A DNA stretch of 35,154 nt from Flavobacteriaceae bacterium (GCA_029861705.1 JAOTYW010000003.1:1-35154), one strand, 5' to 3'. Shown: positions 16,647 to 25,049, counted from the stretch's first letter. The notes: a model not told the origin generated them from the letters alone. Numbers and translations are program-made.

Positions 16647-17573
16647 ATGCGATTTTCGGGTTTACTTTTGGGTTGGATGGTTATAGGTGTGCTATCCATT
16701 TTTTCCGGACATGCACAAATTGAAGAAGAGAGTGCAGAAGTCTTTCTGGAAGAATATTCAGATGCCTTTCAAGAAAAATTCTTTGAGGCCCTAAAAGAAA
16801 AGGGAATAGAAAATTATGATAGGGCTGTAAATCTACTTTTAGAATGCAAGGGCATGGAGCCCAATTATGTCGTGCTAAATCATGAATTAGCCCAGTGTTA
16901 TCTGGCGGATAATAAATGGGATGATGCACTTGAGTTTTCTTTGGAAGCAGTTGTTGCCGAACCTGAAAATTACTGGTATGCCAATACCCTGGTTGCCATT
17001 CTGATTAAGAGAAATATGGCCATAGAACAGGTCATCGGATCAATTCCAATTAGCAATGAAGACCTGGCTCATAATCTGAGCAAAAGTCTTTTTAAGAATA
17101 AGCGTTATAAAGAGGCACTGGGGATGACAAAATACCTGTCTCAATCTGAAAAGCACGCACAGTTAAAGCTAAAAATTGAAGATTCCATTGAAGCCTCGGG
17201 AAAGAAAACAGCCAAAACAAAGACTCCTATAGAATCTGAAGTGGTACGCTCAGACGACCCACTTAGTTCTATTAAGTCTCAAATAGAAACCTATATAAAT
17301 ACAGGTCAGGCACAAAAGGTTTTGGAAGCCTCTGAATCTGCGCTCGAAGCCTACCCTAATCAACCCTATTTCTATTATTCGCATGGCTGGGCACTCCAGC
17401 AATTGGGAAATCATAAGACGGCTGTTCGTTCGCTTGAAACAGGCTTAGATTACTTATTTGATGATGACAGTTTAGCCAACAAATTTTTTAAGACATTAGG
17501 CGCTGCGTACCAGTCCTTAGGAAATGCTTCTAAGGCAAATATGTATCTTAGTAAAGTGAAATCGGGACTGTAA
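16647..17573 (+). CDS. Periplasmic tetratricopeptide repeat protein
   Basis: A 308-residue protein with a signal peptide (hydrophobic 5-20, cleavage after GHAQ). TPR-like helix pairs lie around residues 45-120 (YDRAVNLLLECKGMEPNYVVLNHELAQCYL) and 215-300 (YSHGWALQQLGNHKTAVRSLETGLDYL). A basic linker (SGKKTAKTKTPIE) lies between them. TPRs mediate protein contacts; no enzyme motif is present. It is encoded 3 bp before the DUF4292 lipoprotein, in front of the EnvC-like gene. This arrangement suggests a shared envelope or cell-wall role. I cannot name the specific family. Confidence 0.75.
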   Translation: MRFSGLLLGWMVIGVLSIFSGHAQIEEESAEVFLEEYSDAFQEKFFEALKEKGIENYDRAVNLLLECKGMEPNYVVLNHELAQCYLADNKWDDALEFSLEAVVAEPENYWYANTLVAILIKRNMAIEQVIGSIPISNEDLAHNLSKSLFKNKRYKEALGMTKYLSQSEKHAQLKLKIEDSIEASGKKTAKTKTPIESEVVRSDDPLSSIKSQIETYINTGQAQKVLEASESALEAYPNQPYFYYSHGWALQQLGNHKTAVRSLETGLDYLFDDDSLANKFFKTLGAAYQSLGNASKANMYLSKVKSGL

Positions 17574-17576
17574 TCG

Positions 17577-18362
17577 ATGATGAAGAAGCGAAACCGGATT
17601 TTAGCCAATGCCCTGACAGCCGTGATGCTGCTCTTACTTTTTGGATGTAAGTCGGCCAAACCTGTAATTGCCGAAGGCCCTGATGCGAGCATCTCAGCTC
17701 GCAGCATAATTAAGAATCATTACAAGAATGAGCTCCAATTCAAGACCATGAGAGGCAGGGTGAAGATTGCTTATAATGATGGTCGGTCTACCTCGAATCT
17801 TGGCGTAAGCTTGAGAATGCAACGTGATAAAGCCATTTGGCTAAGTGCGCCATTGGGTGTTGTCAAAGCCTTTATTACACCAGAGCGAGTATCTTTTTAT
17901 AACAAACTTGATCAGCAATATTTTGATGGAGATTTTGTTTACCTCAGCAGGATCGTTGGCACGGATCTGGATTTTCAGAAAGTCCAGAATATATTATTCG
18001 GACAGGCTTTATTTGACCTGAGGCAGGCATCTTATGAGGCAGAATTGAATGAAAGTAACTATCAGTTACAACCGGAAGAGGCACAAGACCTTTTTAAAAC
18101 CCTTTTCAACATAGAACCTACTTATTTTAAACTGGCTTCTCAGCAAGTGTCTCAACCCTGGAAAAAGAGATTGCTGGAAATTCGTTATTTAAACTATCAG
18201 TCGCACAACAATACTATAATGCCTACAGAAATTGGCATTACGGCAATAGATACAAATGAGCGCACACTTATAGACCTCGAATACCGCAATTTGGAATTTG
18301 ATAAACCGCTGAGATTCCCTTATAAAATACCTCAGGGATATGAAGAGATCGTTTTAGAGTAG
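17577..18362 (+). CDS. DUF4292 lipoprotein (LolA/LolB-like fold predicted)
   Basis: A 261-residue lipoprotein. The signal peptide MMKKRNRILANALTAVMLLL is followed by a lipobox FGC (Cys about 24). The mature part has the beta-rich pattern of DUF4292, including KTMRGRVKIAYNDG, LGVSLRMQRDKAIWLSAPLGVVKAF and a C-terminal LEYRNLEFDKPLRFPYKIP. DUF4292 proteins are thought to resemble LolA/LolB-type folds that bind lipids or lipoproteins, but I know of no proven function. It sits 3 bp after the TPR gene and 5 bp before the EnvC-like gene, so one operon. Met2 is an alternative start. Confidence 0.75.
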   Translation: MMKKRNRILANALTAVMLLLLFGCKSAKPVIAEGPDASISARSIIKNHYKNELQFKTMRGRVKIAYNDGRSTSNLGVSLRMQRDKAIWLSAPLGVVKAFITPERVSFYNKLDQQYFDGDFVYLSRIVGTDLDFQKVQNILFGQALFDLRQASYEAELNESNYQLQPEEAQDLFKTLFNIEPTYFKLASQQVSQPWKKRLLEIRYLNYQSHNNTIMPTEIGITAIDTNERTLIDLEYRNLEFDKPLRFPYKIPQGYEEIVLE

Positions 18363-18367
18363 GAAGT

Positions 18368-19594
18368 ATGAACAACATCTGGATCCGAAGGATACTTATT
18401 TTGATAATAGCCCTGCTTTTATCTGGCAACCTATGGTCACAGACTAATGAACAAAGGGCGCTTGAGGCTAAACGAACTCGTTTGCAAAAAGAGATCTCGG
18501 ATATCAATAGATTGTTATTTGCCGAAAAGAAGCAGCGAGGTAATGTCCTGGAACAGATAGAAGTCCTGGACCGAAAGATGAATGTTCGTCAACAATTGAT
18601 CCGTGTAACTAATCAGCAGGCTAACTTATTAAACAGACAGATAAATACGAATATTAGAAGCATCACCAAGCTAAGAGATGACCTGGAAGCCCTGAAGGAA
18701 GACTACGCTAATATGATCCGAAAATCATATCAGAACAAAGGGCAAAACAGCCATATAATGTTTCTGCTATCCTCACAAAACTTCTTTCAGATATATAAGC
18801 GAATGCAGTATATGAAGCAATATACTGCGCATAGAAAGCAACAGGGTCTTGAGATACATGAGAAGACAGAAGAGCTTACCAATTTAAATTTAGAATTGAC
18901 GTCTCAGCGCAAGGACAAACAAAAATTAATAGCAGAGAATCGACGTGCCAGGAATAGGATGCTGACTGAAGTAAAAGCTCAAAAAGAATTGCTAAAGAGC
19001 ATCCGTCAAAATGAAAGTAAGTATGCCGATGCCATGAAAGAGAAAAAGCGCGAGGCACGCCGCATCGATGAACAAATAGAGCGTTTGATCAAAAGTGCCA
19101 TCGCAGCATCTAATAGGAACAGTGGAAGCAGTGGAAGTTCTAACAGGTTTACCCTTACCCCGGAAGCATCCATCATATCAACGAATTTCTCATCCAACAA
19201 AGGGAAATTGATATGGCCGGTTGAAAAAGGCGTGAAGCGACAAGGATACGGAGTGTACAAAGACGCCGTTTATCCCGGTATAAAGCATCAAAGCAACGGG
19301 GTTATAATTGCGACAGATCAGGGCGCAAAGGCCCGGGCAGTTTTTGAAGGGGAGGTTATTGCCATCCTAGCCGTCCCGGGAGGTAATAAAGGGGTTCAGA
19401 TCAAACACGGAAATTTCATAAGCACCTATTATAATCTGCAGGAACTGTTTGTGAAAAAAGGAGATAAAGTTGCGGCAAAAGAAGAACTCGGTACTATCAA
19501 CACCAATAGGTTCAACGGTCTTACTCAATTGAAATTTTATCTTTATCGGGATGCAACCCGACTCAATCCGGAGGAATGGATTTATAGATTATAA
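18368..19594 (+). CDS. EnvC-like murein hydrolase activator (coiled coil plus degenerate LytM/M23)
   Basis: A 408-residue periplasmic protein. A signal peptide (to about residue 24, LLSGNLWSQ) precedes a long coiled coil (30-245, rich in Gln, Arg, Lys and Glu). The C-terminal LytM/M23 domain runs from about 285 to 408. The zinc site looks lost: the second metal motif, HxH in active M23 enzymes (as in HYGHL), reads STYYNL here. That is how EnvC works in E. coli: it binds and activates amidases rather than cutting peptidoglycan. Role: cell separation or septal murein hydrolysis. The FtsEX partner and amidase are not in the window. It is the third gene of the TPR-DUF4292-EnvC group. Confidence 0.85.
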   Translation: MNNIWIRRILILIIALLLSGNLWSQTNEQRALEAKRTRLQKEISDINRLLFAEKKQRGNVLEQIEVLDRKMNVRQQLIRVTNQQANLLNRQINTNIRSITKLRDDLEALKEDYANMIRKSYQNKGQNSHIMFLLSSQNFFQIYKRMQYMKQYTAHRKQQGLEIHEKTEELTNLNLELTSQRKDKQKLIAENRRARNRMLTEVKAQKELLKSIRQNESKYADAMKEKKREARRIDEQIERLIKSAIAASNRNSGSSGSSNRFTLTPEASIISTNFSSNKGKLIWPVEKGVKRQGYGVYKDAVYPGIKHQSNGVIIATDQGAKARAVFEGEVIAILAVPGGNKGVQIKHGNFISTYYNLQELFVKKGDKVAAKEELGTINTNRFNGLTQLKFYLYRDATRLNPEEWIYRL

Positions 19595-19656
19595 GAGACA
19601 ATTATGAAGCTATTATAGATATCCAGGGATGTTTTACACTGCACAATGGGGTCAAA

Positions 19657-20439
19657 ATGCCCTATTTCGGTCTTGGAGTTTATTTGTCCCAGGATGGTGA
19701 AGAAGTCATAAATGCTATCCGCTGGGCTGTAGATGCAGGATACAGGCACATAGATACTGCTGCTATCTATAATAATGAAAAAGGCGTAGGTGATGGCGTA
19801 AGGGCTTGTTCGGTGGCGCGGGAATCACTCTTTGTAGTTAGCAAGGTCTGGAATACGGATCAGGGCTATGATAGCACCTTACGTGCTTTTGATGCCAGCA
19901 TGGAACGATTGGGCTTAGACTATCTGGATTTATATTTGATACACTGGCCAAAAGCGCAATTATACAAGGATACATGGAGGGCTCTTGAGCGATTATACGC
20001 TGAAAAAAGAGTCCGGTCTATTGGGGTAAGCAATTTTATGCAACATCATCTTGTAGACCTGTTAGAATCTGCCAAAATAGTACCCATGGTCAACCAAATG
20101 GAATTTCATCCCTACCTGGTACAGCAGGATCTTATCGACTTTTGTCGATCAAATAAGATCCAATACGAGGCCTGGTCTCCGCTAATGCAGGGTCAAATTT
20201 TTGATGTTCCACTAATGGATGAACTCGCTGTAAAATACCAGAAATCTATCCCACAAATTGCCCTGAGGTATGATTTACAAAAAGGAGTGATCACGATCCC
20301 AAAGTCGTCCAAAAAAGAACGCATTATTGCCAATGCGGATATTTTTGATTTTGCAATTAGTGAAGAAGATATAAATGCGATGGATGCACTTGATCGGGGG
20401 AAACGCTTCGGTCCTGACCCTGATAATTTTGATTTTTAA
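19657..20439 (+). CDS. Aldo/keto reductase
   Basis: A NADPH-dependent TIM-barrel oxidoreductase. The catalytic tetrad is complete in this numbering: Asp33 and Tyr38 (HIDTAAIYNNE), Lys63 (VSKVW) and His96 (LIHWP). The phosphate-binding end IPKSSKKERI is also present. It resembles the 2,5-diketo-D-gluconate reductase/AKR5 group. The physiological substrate is unknown. Start problem: the in-frame sequence upstream (GCFTLHNGVK before MPYFGLGV) is conserved AKR N-terminus. From the in-frame TAG at 19585 to 19657 there is no ATG, GTG or TTG. Either a rare start (ATT/ATA/CTG) is used or there is a one-base indel near the ATG at 19604. Confidence 0.9.
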   Translation: MPYFGLGVYLSQDGEEVINAIRWAVDAGYRHIDTAAIYNNEKGVGDGVRACSVARESLFVVSKVWNTDQGYDSTLRAFDASMERLGLDYLDLYLIHWPKAQLYKDTWRALERLYAEKRVRSIGVSNFMQHHLVDLLESAKIVPMVNQMEFHPYLVQQDLIDFCRSNKIQYEAWSPLMQGQIFDVPLMDELAVKYQKSIPQIALRYDLQKGVITIPKSSKKERIIANADIFDFAISEEDINAMDALDRGKRFGPDPDNFDF

Positions 20440-20446
20440 ACTACGC

Positions 20447-20965
20447 TTATTTGTCGCCAAGAAAAAGCGCTTTCAATTCCGTAGCGTCCTGAGGTTTCAT
20501 TTTTCCGGCTAAAACCAAACTGAGTTGTTTGCGTCTTAAAGCCCCCTCAAATCTTTCTTTTTCCAATGCTGTCACCGGGGTGATTGGAGGAATAGCCGTA
20601 GGTTTTCCCGTATCATCTACGGCAACGAAAGTATAGATAGCTTCATTGGCTTTGGAACGCTCTCCTGTAAATCTATCCTCTATCCAGACATCGATAAATA
20701 CCTCCATTGAGGTATTAAACGTACGGGAGATTGCAGCTTCAACAGTAACAACACTCCCTAATGGAATTGCCCGGTTAAAAGCTACATGATTGACGGAAGC
20801 AGTGACAGTGATCCTTCGGCTATGGCGCCTGGCAGCAATACTCGCTGCACGATCCATTCGGGCCAAAAGTTCTCCACCAAAGAGGTTATTTAGCGGATTG
20901 GTTTCGCTGGGAAGGACCGTGTCAGTCATAATCGTCCTTGAATCCTCGGGTGTTTTCGATTTCAT
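20447..20965 (-). CDS. Acyl-CoA thioesterase, hotdog fold (YciA/BFIT type)
   Basis: With the ATG at 20965 the protein is 172 residues, MKSKTPEDSRTIMTDTVLP. The track start at 21037 would overlap the SPOR gene and add an unconserved tail. The hotdog motif TNPLNNLFGGELLARMDRAASIAA, with its acidic residue in MDRAA, is typical of hexameric acyl-CoA hydrolases. A second block, ASVNHVAFNRAIPLGSVV, follows. These enzymes release free fatty acid and CoA, tuning acyl-CoA pools. It lies downstream of the SPOR gene on the same strand, 46 bp away with a small hairpin between. Confidence 0.9.
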   Translation of the reverse strand: MKSKTPEDSRTIMTDTVLPSETNPLNNLFGGELLARMDRAASIAARRHSRRITVTASVNHVAFNRAIPLGSVVTVEAAISRTFNTSMEVFIDVWIEDRFTGERSKANEAIYTFVAVDDTGKPTAIPPITPVTALEKERFEGALRRKQLSLVLAGKMKPQDATELKALFLGDK

Positions 20966-20973
20966 ACGCAAAA

Positions 20974-20986
20974 CCCCATGCTGGGG
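20974..20986 (-). promoter_or_regulatory. Small hairpin CCCCA-TGC-TGGGG between SPOR gene and thioesterase
   Basis: A 5-bp GC stem with a 3-nt loop. On the minus strand TTTTGCG follows, and the thioesterase ATG is 8 nt downstream. It could be a weak terminator of the SPOR gene or an element controlling access to the start codon. Confidence 0.35.
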
Positions 20987-21011
20987 ATAAAATGATATTT
21001 CAAATTGAGGC

Positions 21012-21983
21012 TTATCTCTTGGAGAGTAACCAGGCATCCCTGGATTCTGTACGTTTTACCCGTGTTAAGAATTCGAGGGCTTCATCTACATTGTTAAAAC
21101 CATTAAAAGCTACCTGATGCAGGCCGTAGGCATTGGTGCCAACATAATAGGCATCATATCCTTTTCGCTTAAGTTGACGCACTTTTTTATCGGCATTAGC
21201 CCGAATGCGAAAAGCACCGGCAATTATGTGGTGCGATACTGAGGCATCAGCAACTTCTTTGATCTCTTTTTCGGTAATAGCAACATTGAGCTTCACGGGA
21301 GCTAATTCTACAGGTTTGGCATCAAAAAACGTGGCTTCCTGTATGTGCTTATTTACTTGCTCCTGAGCATTATCTCTAACAATGCTATTGTTTGATAAGG
21401 TTTTTTCATAGGCCCGAAAACCGGTTAACCCAGTAGAGAAGGCCAGCAGGATCACGGCTGCATACTTCAAATAAGGCCTGAAATTAAAGGCTTCGCGTTT
21501 CTCCTGCGTAATTATGAACGGAACTTTTTCTTCTAAGGCTACTATCTCTTCCTTCATCACCTCTCTAGTAGCAGGTGTATGTACAATAGACGATAGTCCA
21601 AAAGAGGAAGTAAGGAAATTTACTTTTTCATTGGGTTGAAACTGGATCTTCCCTCCACTGTTAGTCCATAGTTTTCCTACAGAGCCAATGGTGAGTCGCT
21701 CCCCGGCTTTTAATTTCGACTTCCAATCTAAAGTAATGTCTTTCATGCGTTCCAACATCTCCTCATAACTCAGTTTTTCTGCCTGAGCAACATAAGAGAT
21801 CAACAAACCGTCATTAGAAGATAACTGCTCATTGAAGGAAATAGATTTACTTGGCGGGTAAAGTGTATGGGAAATGCGGTTTATACGCGCAGGTTTGCGT
21901 TGTGTTAGAAATGCACCAAAATCAGGTACAACTACACAGTTGTAGCGGTACAGTAATTCATCAATATATCCCTCAATTTGCAT
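21012..21983 (-). CDS. HU-CCDC81 and SPOR domain protein
   Basis: With the ATG at 21983 the protein has 323 residues. The N-terminal MQIEGYIDELLYRYNCVVVPDFGAFL is the standard opening of bacterial HU-CCDC81 proteins. A second HU-like repeat spans about 70-135 (KLKAGERLTIGSVGKLW). One membrane helix lies at 172-190 (YLKYAAVILLAFSTGLTGF). The C-terminal SPOR domain (about 248-323, SHHIIAGAFRIRANADKKVRQL) faces the periplasm. SPOR domains bind glycan strands stripped of stem peptides at the division septum; HU-CCDC81 is predicted to be cytoplasmic. It may link an inner cytoplasmic partner to septal murein (inference). It is divergent from dprA. Confidence 0.85.
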   Translation of the reverse strand: MQIEGYIDELLYRYNCVVVPDFGAFLTQRKPARINRISHTLYPPSKSISFNEQLSSNDGLLISYVAQAEKLSYEEMLERMKDITLDWKSKLKAGERLTIGSVGKLWTNSGGKIQFQPNEKVNFLTSSFGLSSIVHTPATREVMKEEIVALEEKVPFIITQEKREAFNFRPYLKYAAVILLAFSTGLTGFRAYEKTLSNNSIVRDNAQEQVNKHIQEATFFDAKPVELAPVKLNVAITEKEIKEVADASVSHHIIAGAFRIRANADKKVRQLKRKGYDAYYVGTNAYGLHQVAFNGFNNVDEALEFLTRVKRTESRDAWLLSKR

Positions 21984-21988
21984 CTTAA

Positions 21989-21996
21989 CAAAGATG
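21989..21996 (-). promoter_or_regulatory. Candidate -7-like element CATCTTTG next to the SPOR gene start
   Basis: The minus strand reads CATCTTTG, one base off TAnnTTTG. It ends five bases before the ATG, so a transcript from it would be leaderless. Only one box is seen. Confidence 0.3.
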
Positions 21997-22089
21997 GAGA
22001 AAAATATAAGGCCTTCAAAACCACTAGACCGACTTTTTATCAACATCTAGTGAACGATTGGAATTTTTACAGTGGAGTAGAAAAAATAA

Positions 22090-23193
22090 ATGATTGATAA
22101 AGAGATAATTGCAGTCTTACGTCTACAACGACTTCCCAGAATTGGTGACATAACCGCAAAAAAGTTGATCACTTTTTGCGGTAGCCCATCTGCTATTTTC
22201 TCCGATAAAAGGGACCACCTTCTCAAGATCAATGGAATCGGCAGTTGGTCCTTGGAAGGGCTTTTCGATGAGAGGTACCTAAAAGAGGCGATAAAAGAAT
22301 GGAAATATATTGAGAGGAATAATGTGGCATATACGTATTATCAGGACGAGGCATATCCATCCAAACTACTTCATTGTCCGGATGCTCCCTTACTTCTATT
22401 TCACCGGGGCACCATTGATATCCAGGACCGATTGATGCTAAGCGTTGTAGGTACGAGGAACATGACGGCCTACGGCGCTGCTTTTTGCAGAGAACTTATT
22501 GATGGCCTCGCGCCATTGAATCCCGTAATTGTGAGCGGTATGGCATATGGGGTAGATATTTGTGTACAGAAGGAAGCCGTAGTAAATGGACTTCAGACTA
22601 TAGGATGCCTTGCTCATGGGCTTAATCAGATGTATCCTAAAATTCACCGGCAGTATGTAGCTGAGATTGAAGCGAATGGGGGCTTTATTACCGAATTTTG
22701 GAGTTCGAGCAGTCCGGATCGGGAAAATTTCCTACGGCGGAACAGGATCATTGCAGGCTTGAGCGAAGCCACACTGGTTGTAGAATCTGCAGAACGAGGG
22801 GGAAGTCTTGTAACAGCAGATCTGGCATTTCATTACAACAGGGAAGTATTTGCTGTTCCGGGCAGAGTAAGTGATGAATACAGCAAGGGCTGTAATAACC
22901 TGATCAAGAAACAAAAAGCCCAGATGATAAGCAGTGCAGCCGAACTAATTTATTATATGGGATGGAATATTGATGAGAAGAAATCAACCGGCCGACAACA
23001 AAAGCTTTTTGTTGAATTGGATAAAATTGAACAAAAGATTTTTGATTTTCTCCAGGAACAAGGACGTCAGGAATTGGATACTATATCCATGGCCTGTGAA
23101 TTGCCTGTAAATAAAACACCATCGATCCTGTTAAATATGGAAATGAAAGGCGTGATTACTCCACTTCCCGGGAAGTATTTTGAGGTGATCTAA
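22090..23193 (+). CDS. dprA: DNA-processing protein DprA
   Basis: A 367-residue protein that binds incoming single-stranded DNA and loads RecA during natural transformation. An N-terminal helix-hairpin-helix-like region (LPRIGDITAKKLI, about 14-60) comes first. A Rossmann-like core follows, with SVVGTRNMTAYG (about 117-128), SGMAYGVD, RNRIIAGLSEATLVVESAERGGSLVTA and FAVPGR. The C-terminal winged-helix (DML1-like) region starts near 300. Length is standard. It is convergent with trpS; the stop codons overlap by 4 bp. No other competence genes are nearby, but recA is 4.4 kb away. Confidence 0.95.
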   Translation: MIDKEIIAVLRLQRLPRIGDITAKKLITFCGSPSAIFSDKRDHLLKINGIGSWSLEGLFDERYLKEAIKEWKYIERNNVAYTYYQDEAYPSKLLHCPDAPLLLFHRGTIDIQDRLMLSVVGTRNMTAYGAAFCRELIDGLAPLNPVIVSGMAYGVDICVQKEAVVNGLQTIGCLAHGLNQMYPKIHRQYVAEIEANGGFITEFWSSSSPDRENFLRRNRIIAGLSEATLVVESAERGGSLVTADLAFHYNREVFAVPGRVSDEYSKGCNNLIKKQKAQMISSAAELIYYMGWNIDEKKSTGRQQKLFVELDKIEQKIFDFLQEQGRQELDTISMACELPVNKTPSILLNMEMKGVITPLPGKYFEVI

Positions 23194-24158
23194 TATCCCA
23201 GTGAATTCCGTACCCGCCCTAAAACTTCGCCAGCTACCGTGGCTGCTTTTTCGGCACCTTTAGCAAGGACTGCATCCAGCTCATCCTTGTGACCCATATA
23301 GTGATCAAATGATCTCCTCGCTTCCTCAAAACGTGAAATAATGGTTTCAAAAAGGGCTTGCTTGGCATGGCCATAGCCATAATTTCCAGCAAGGTAGTTT
23401 GAACGCATATCAGATATGTCACTTTCTGAAGCCAGGAGCGAATACAATTTGAATACCGTATCTGTATCAGGATCTTTAGGGTCCTCGAGGGGAGTGCTGT
23501 CGGTTTCTATTTGCATGATCTGTTTCCGCAAGGCTTTTTCAGGCAAAAAGATGTTGATAAGATTGTCTTTGCTCTTACTCATTTTTTCACCATCTGTTCC
23601 GGGGACATACATTGTATTTTTGTGAATCTTGGCTTCCGGGATCACAAAAACTTCCCCCATTTGATGATGAAAACGGGCAGCAACATCCCGTGTCATCTCT
23701 AAATGTTGCAATTGATCTTTACCTACAGGCACAATATCGGCATCGTACAAGAGAATATCTGCAGCCATAAGCATGGGATACGAAAACAATCCGGCGTTAA
23801 CATCTTCTAAACGATCTGCTTTGTCTTTAAATGAATGTGCCAGGGTGAGCCTTTGATAAGGATAGAAACAACTTAGATACCAGGCCAGTTCGGTCACTTG
23901 AGGCACATCACTCTGCCTGTAAAATACTGTAGCATTAGTATCAAGGCCACAAGCCATCCATGCTGCGGCTGTAGCATAGGTATTTGCACTTAATTCTTCT
24001 GCATCCTTGATCTGTGTCAGCGAATGCATATCTGCAATAAAAAGAAAAGATTCATTGTCCTTATCGGAGGCCATTTTTATTGCAGGTATAATGGCCCCTA
24101 GGATATTTCCCAAATGGGGTGTGCCTGTACTTTGAATACCTGTTAAAATGCGTGCCAT
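23190..24158 (-). CDS. trpS: Tryptophan--tRNA ligase
   Basis: A 322-residue class I aminoacyl-tRNA synthetase. The ATG at 24158 gives MARILTGIQSTGTPHLGN, with the HIGH-type motif HLGN at 15-18. KMSKS is at 192-196. The core signature blocks FIADMHSLT, YPMLMAADILLY and VGKDQLQHLE are all present. The track start at 24239 adds 27 unconserved residues and overlaps the divergent plsC-like gene. A TACATTTGC promoter element lies 21 nt upstream of the corrected start, which supports it. Confidence 0.97.
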   Translation of the reverse strand: MARILTGIQSTGTPHLGNILGAIIPAIKMASDKDNESFLFIADMHSLTQIKDAEELSANTYATAAAWMACGLDTNATVFYRQSDVPQVTELAWYLSCFYPYQRLTLAHSFKDKADRLEDVNAGLFSYPMLMAADILLYDADIVPVGKDQLQHLEMTRDVAARFHHQMGEVFVIPEAKIHKNTMYVPGTDGEKMSKSKDNLINIFLPEKALRKQIMQIETDSTPLEDPKDPDTDTVFKLYSLLASESDISDMRSNYLAGNYGYGHAKQALFETIISRFEEARRSFDHYMGHKDELDAVLAKGAEKAATVAGEVLGRVRNSLGY

Positions 24159-24178
24159 GGGCAGGTGTCTTATGGTAG

Positions 24179-24187
24179 GCAAATGTA
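24179..24187 (-). promoter_or_regulatory. Candidate -7 element TACATTTGC of trpS
   Basis: The minus strand has a full TAnnTTTG plus C, ending 20 nt before the trpS ATG. It is identical to the element upstream of atpB. No TTG is found at -33. Confidence 0.5.
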
Positions 24188-24217
24188 ACAGAAATCCTAA
24201 AACCCTACTAAAATTAT

Positions 24218-24225
24218 TACTTTTA
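24218..24225 (+). promoter_or_regulatory. Candidate -7 element TACTTTTA adjacent to the plsC-like start
   Basis: TACTTTTA is followed by GCC and then the ATG at 24229. If it is used, transcription would begin at or just after the ATG, which implies a leaderless mRNA or a wrong start. Confidence 0.4.
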
Positions 24226-24228
24226 GCC

Positions 24229-24963
24229 ATGCGCACCATACTGGTTAAATTCGGGCGCCTGCTCTATAAGATCTGGTTTTATATCCTCGCAGCCCTGCCT
24301 ATCCTGATTTTTTTGCCAATCCTGATCCTGCTATCCTTATCGGAACGTACCTATCCTCAAGTGTTTTGGATGGCGAGAAATGTTTGGGCGAATACAATTT
24401 TATATGGAATGGGATGTATTCCCAAGATCACCCATAAAGAGAATGTCCTTAAGGGCAAAAGTTATATGTTCATTGCCAACCATACCAGTATTCTAGACAT
24501 CATGCTTTTGCTGAAATGTACACGAAATCCATTTGTCTTTGTCGGCAAAAAGGAATTAGTTAAAATCCCAATTTTCGGTTTCTTCTACAAACGTGTATGT
24601 ATTATGGTAGATAGGGAAAGCAGAAGAAGTAGGACGGGGGTTTATATGCGGGCACAAAAGCGACTGGAAACAGGACTGAGTATCGGGATATTTCCGGAAG
24701 GGGGTGTGCCTGAAGAATCAGTACTTTTGGACGCCTTCAAAGATGGTGCATTTAGCCTTGCCATAGCCCATAAGATCCCAATAGTTCCTATTGTATTTTA
24801 TGATTGCAAAAAGCGCTTTCCATTTTCTCTAAATGGGGGATCGCCAGGAAGTTTAAGGGCAACTGTATTCCCATTTTACAGGACAGATAATTTAAGGCCA
24901 GAAGATATCGACACCCTGAAAAACACCATTAGGGAGAAGATCAGATCTGAACTTCTAAAATAG
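24229..24963 (+). CDS. 1-acyl-sn-glycerol-3-phosphate acyltransferase (PlsC family)
   Basis: A 244-residue inner-membrane acyltransferase. The ATG at 24229 (MRTILVKFGRLLYK) replaces the track start at 24148, which overlaps trpS. A membrane segment lies at about 15-37 (IWFYILAALPILIFLPILILLSL). The catalytic NHxxxxD motif is NHTSILD with His85 and Asp90, and IFPEGG (154-159) binds the glycerol-phosphate. The family makes phosphatidic acid from lysophosphatidate using acyl-ACP or acyl-CoA. It could be the housekeeping PlsC or a related acyltransferase. A bidirectional terminator follows. Confidence 0.9.
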   Translation: MRTILVKFGRLLYKIWFYILAALPILIFLPILILLSLSERTYPQVFWMARNVWANTILYGMGCIPKITHKENVLKGKSYMFIANHTSILDIMLLLKCTRNPFVFVGKKELVKIPIFGFFYKRVCIMVDRESRRSRTGVYMRAQKRLETGLSIGIFPEGGVPEESVLLDAFKDGAFSLAIAHKIPIVPIVFYDCKKRFPFSLNGGSPGSLRATVFPFYRTDNLRPEDIDTLKNTIREKIRSELLK

Positions 24964-24965
24964 AA

Positions 24966-25000
24966 AACACCCCGACATCTGTCGAGGTGTTCGTTTTAAT
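24966..25000. terminator. Terminator between the plsC-like gene and the convergent barrel gene
   Basis: AACACC (24966-24971) pairs with GGTGTT (24986-24991). After one C-A mismatch the stem continues with CGAC/GTCG. TTTTAATTT follows on the plus strand and A-rich sequence precedes the stem, so it can act in both directions. Confidence 0.75.
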
Positions 25001-25049
25001 TTGCTGAGAAAGTAACGTATCTTAAAAACAAAATCATAGTTTAATTCAG

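Noticed and set aside
17956-17971. TTGGCACGGATCTGGA, another sigma-54-like match
   Set aside because: It lies within the DUF4292 coding region, the -12 half does not fit, and no gene start follows.
18368-19594. EnvC-like protein as a pseudoenzyme produced by decay
   Set aside because: EnvC proteins naturally lack the LytM zinc ligands and work as amidase activators; the ORF is full length.
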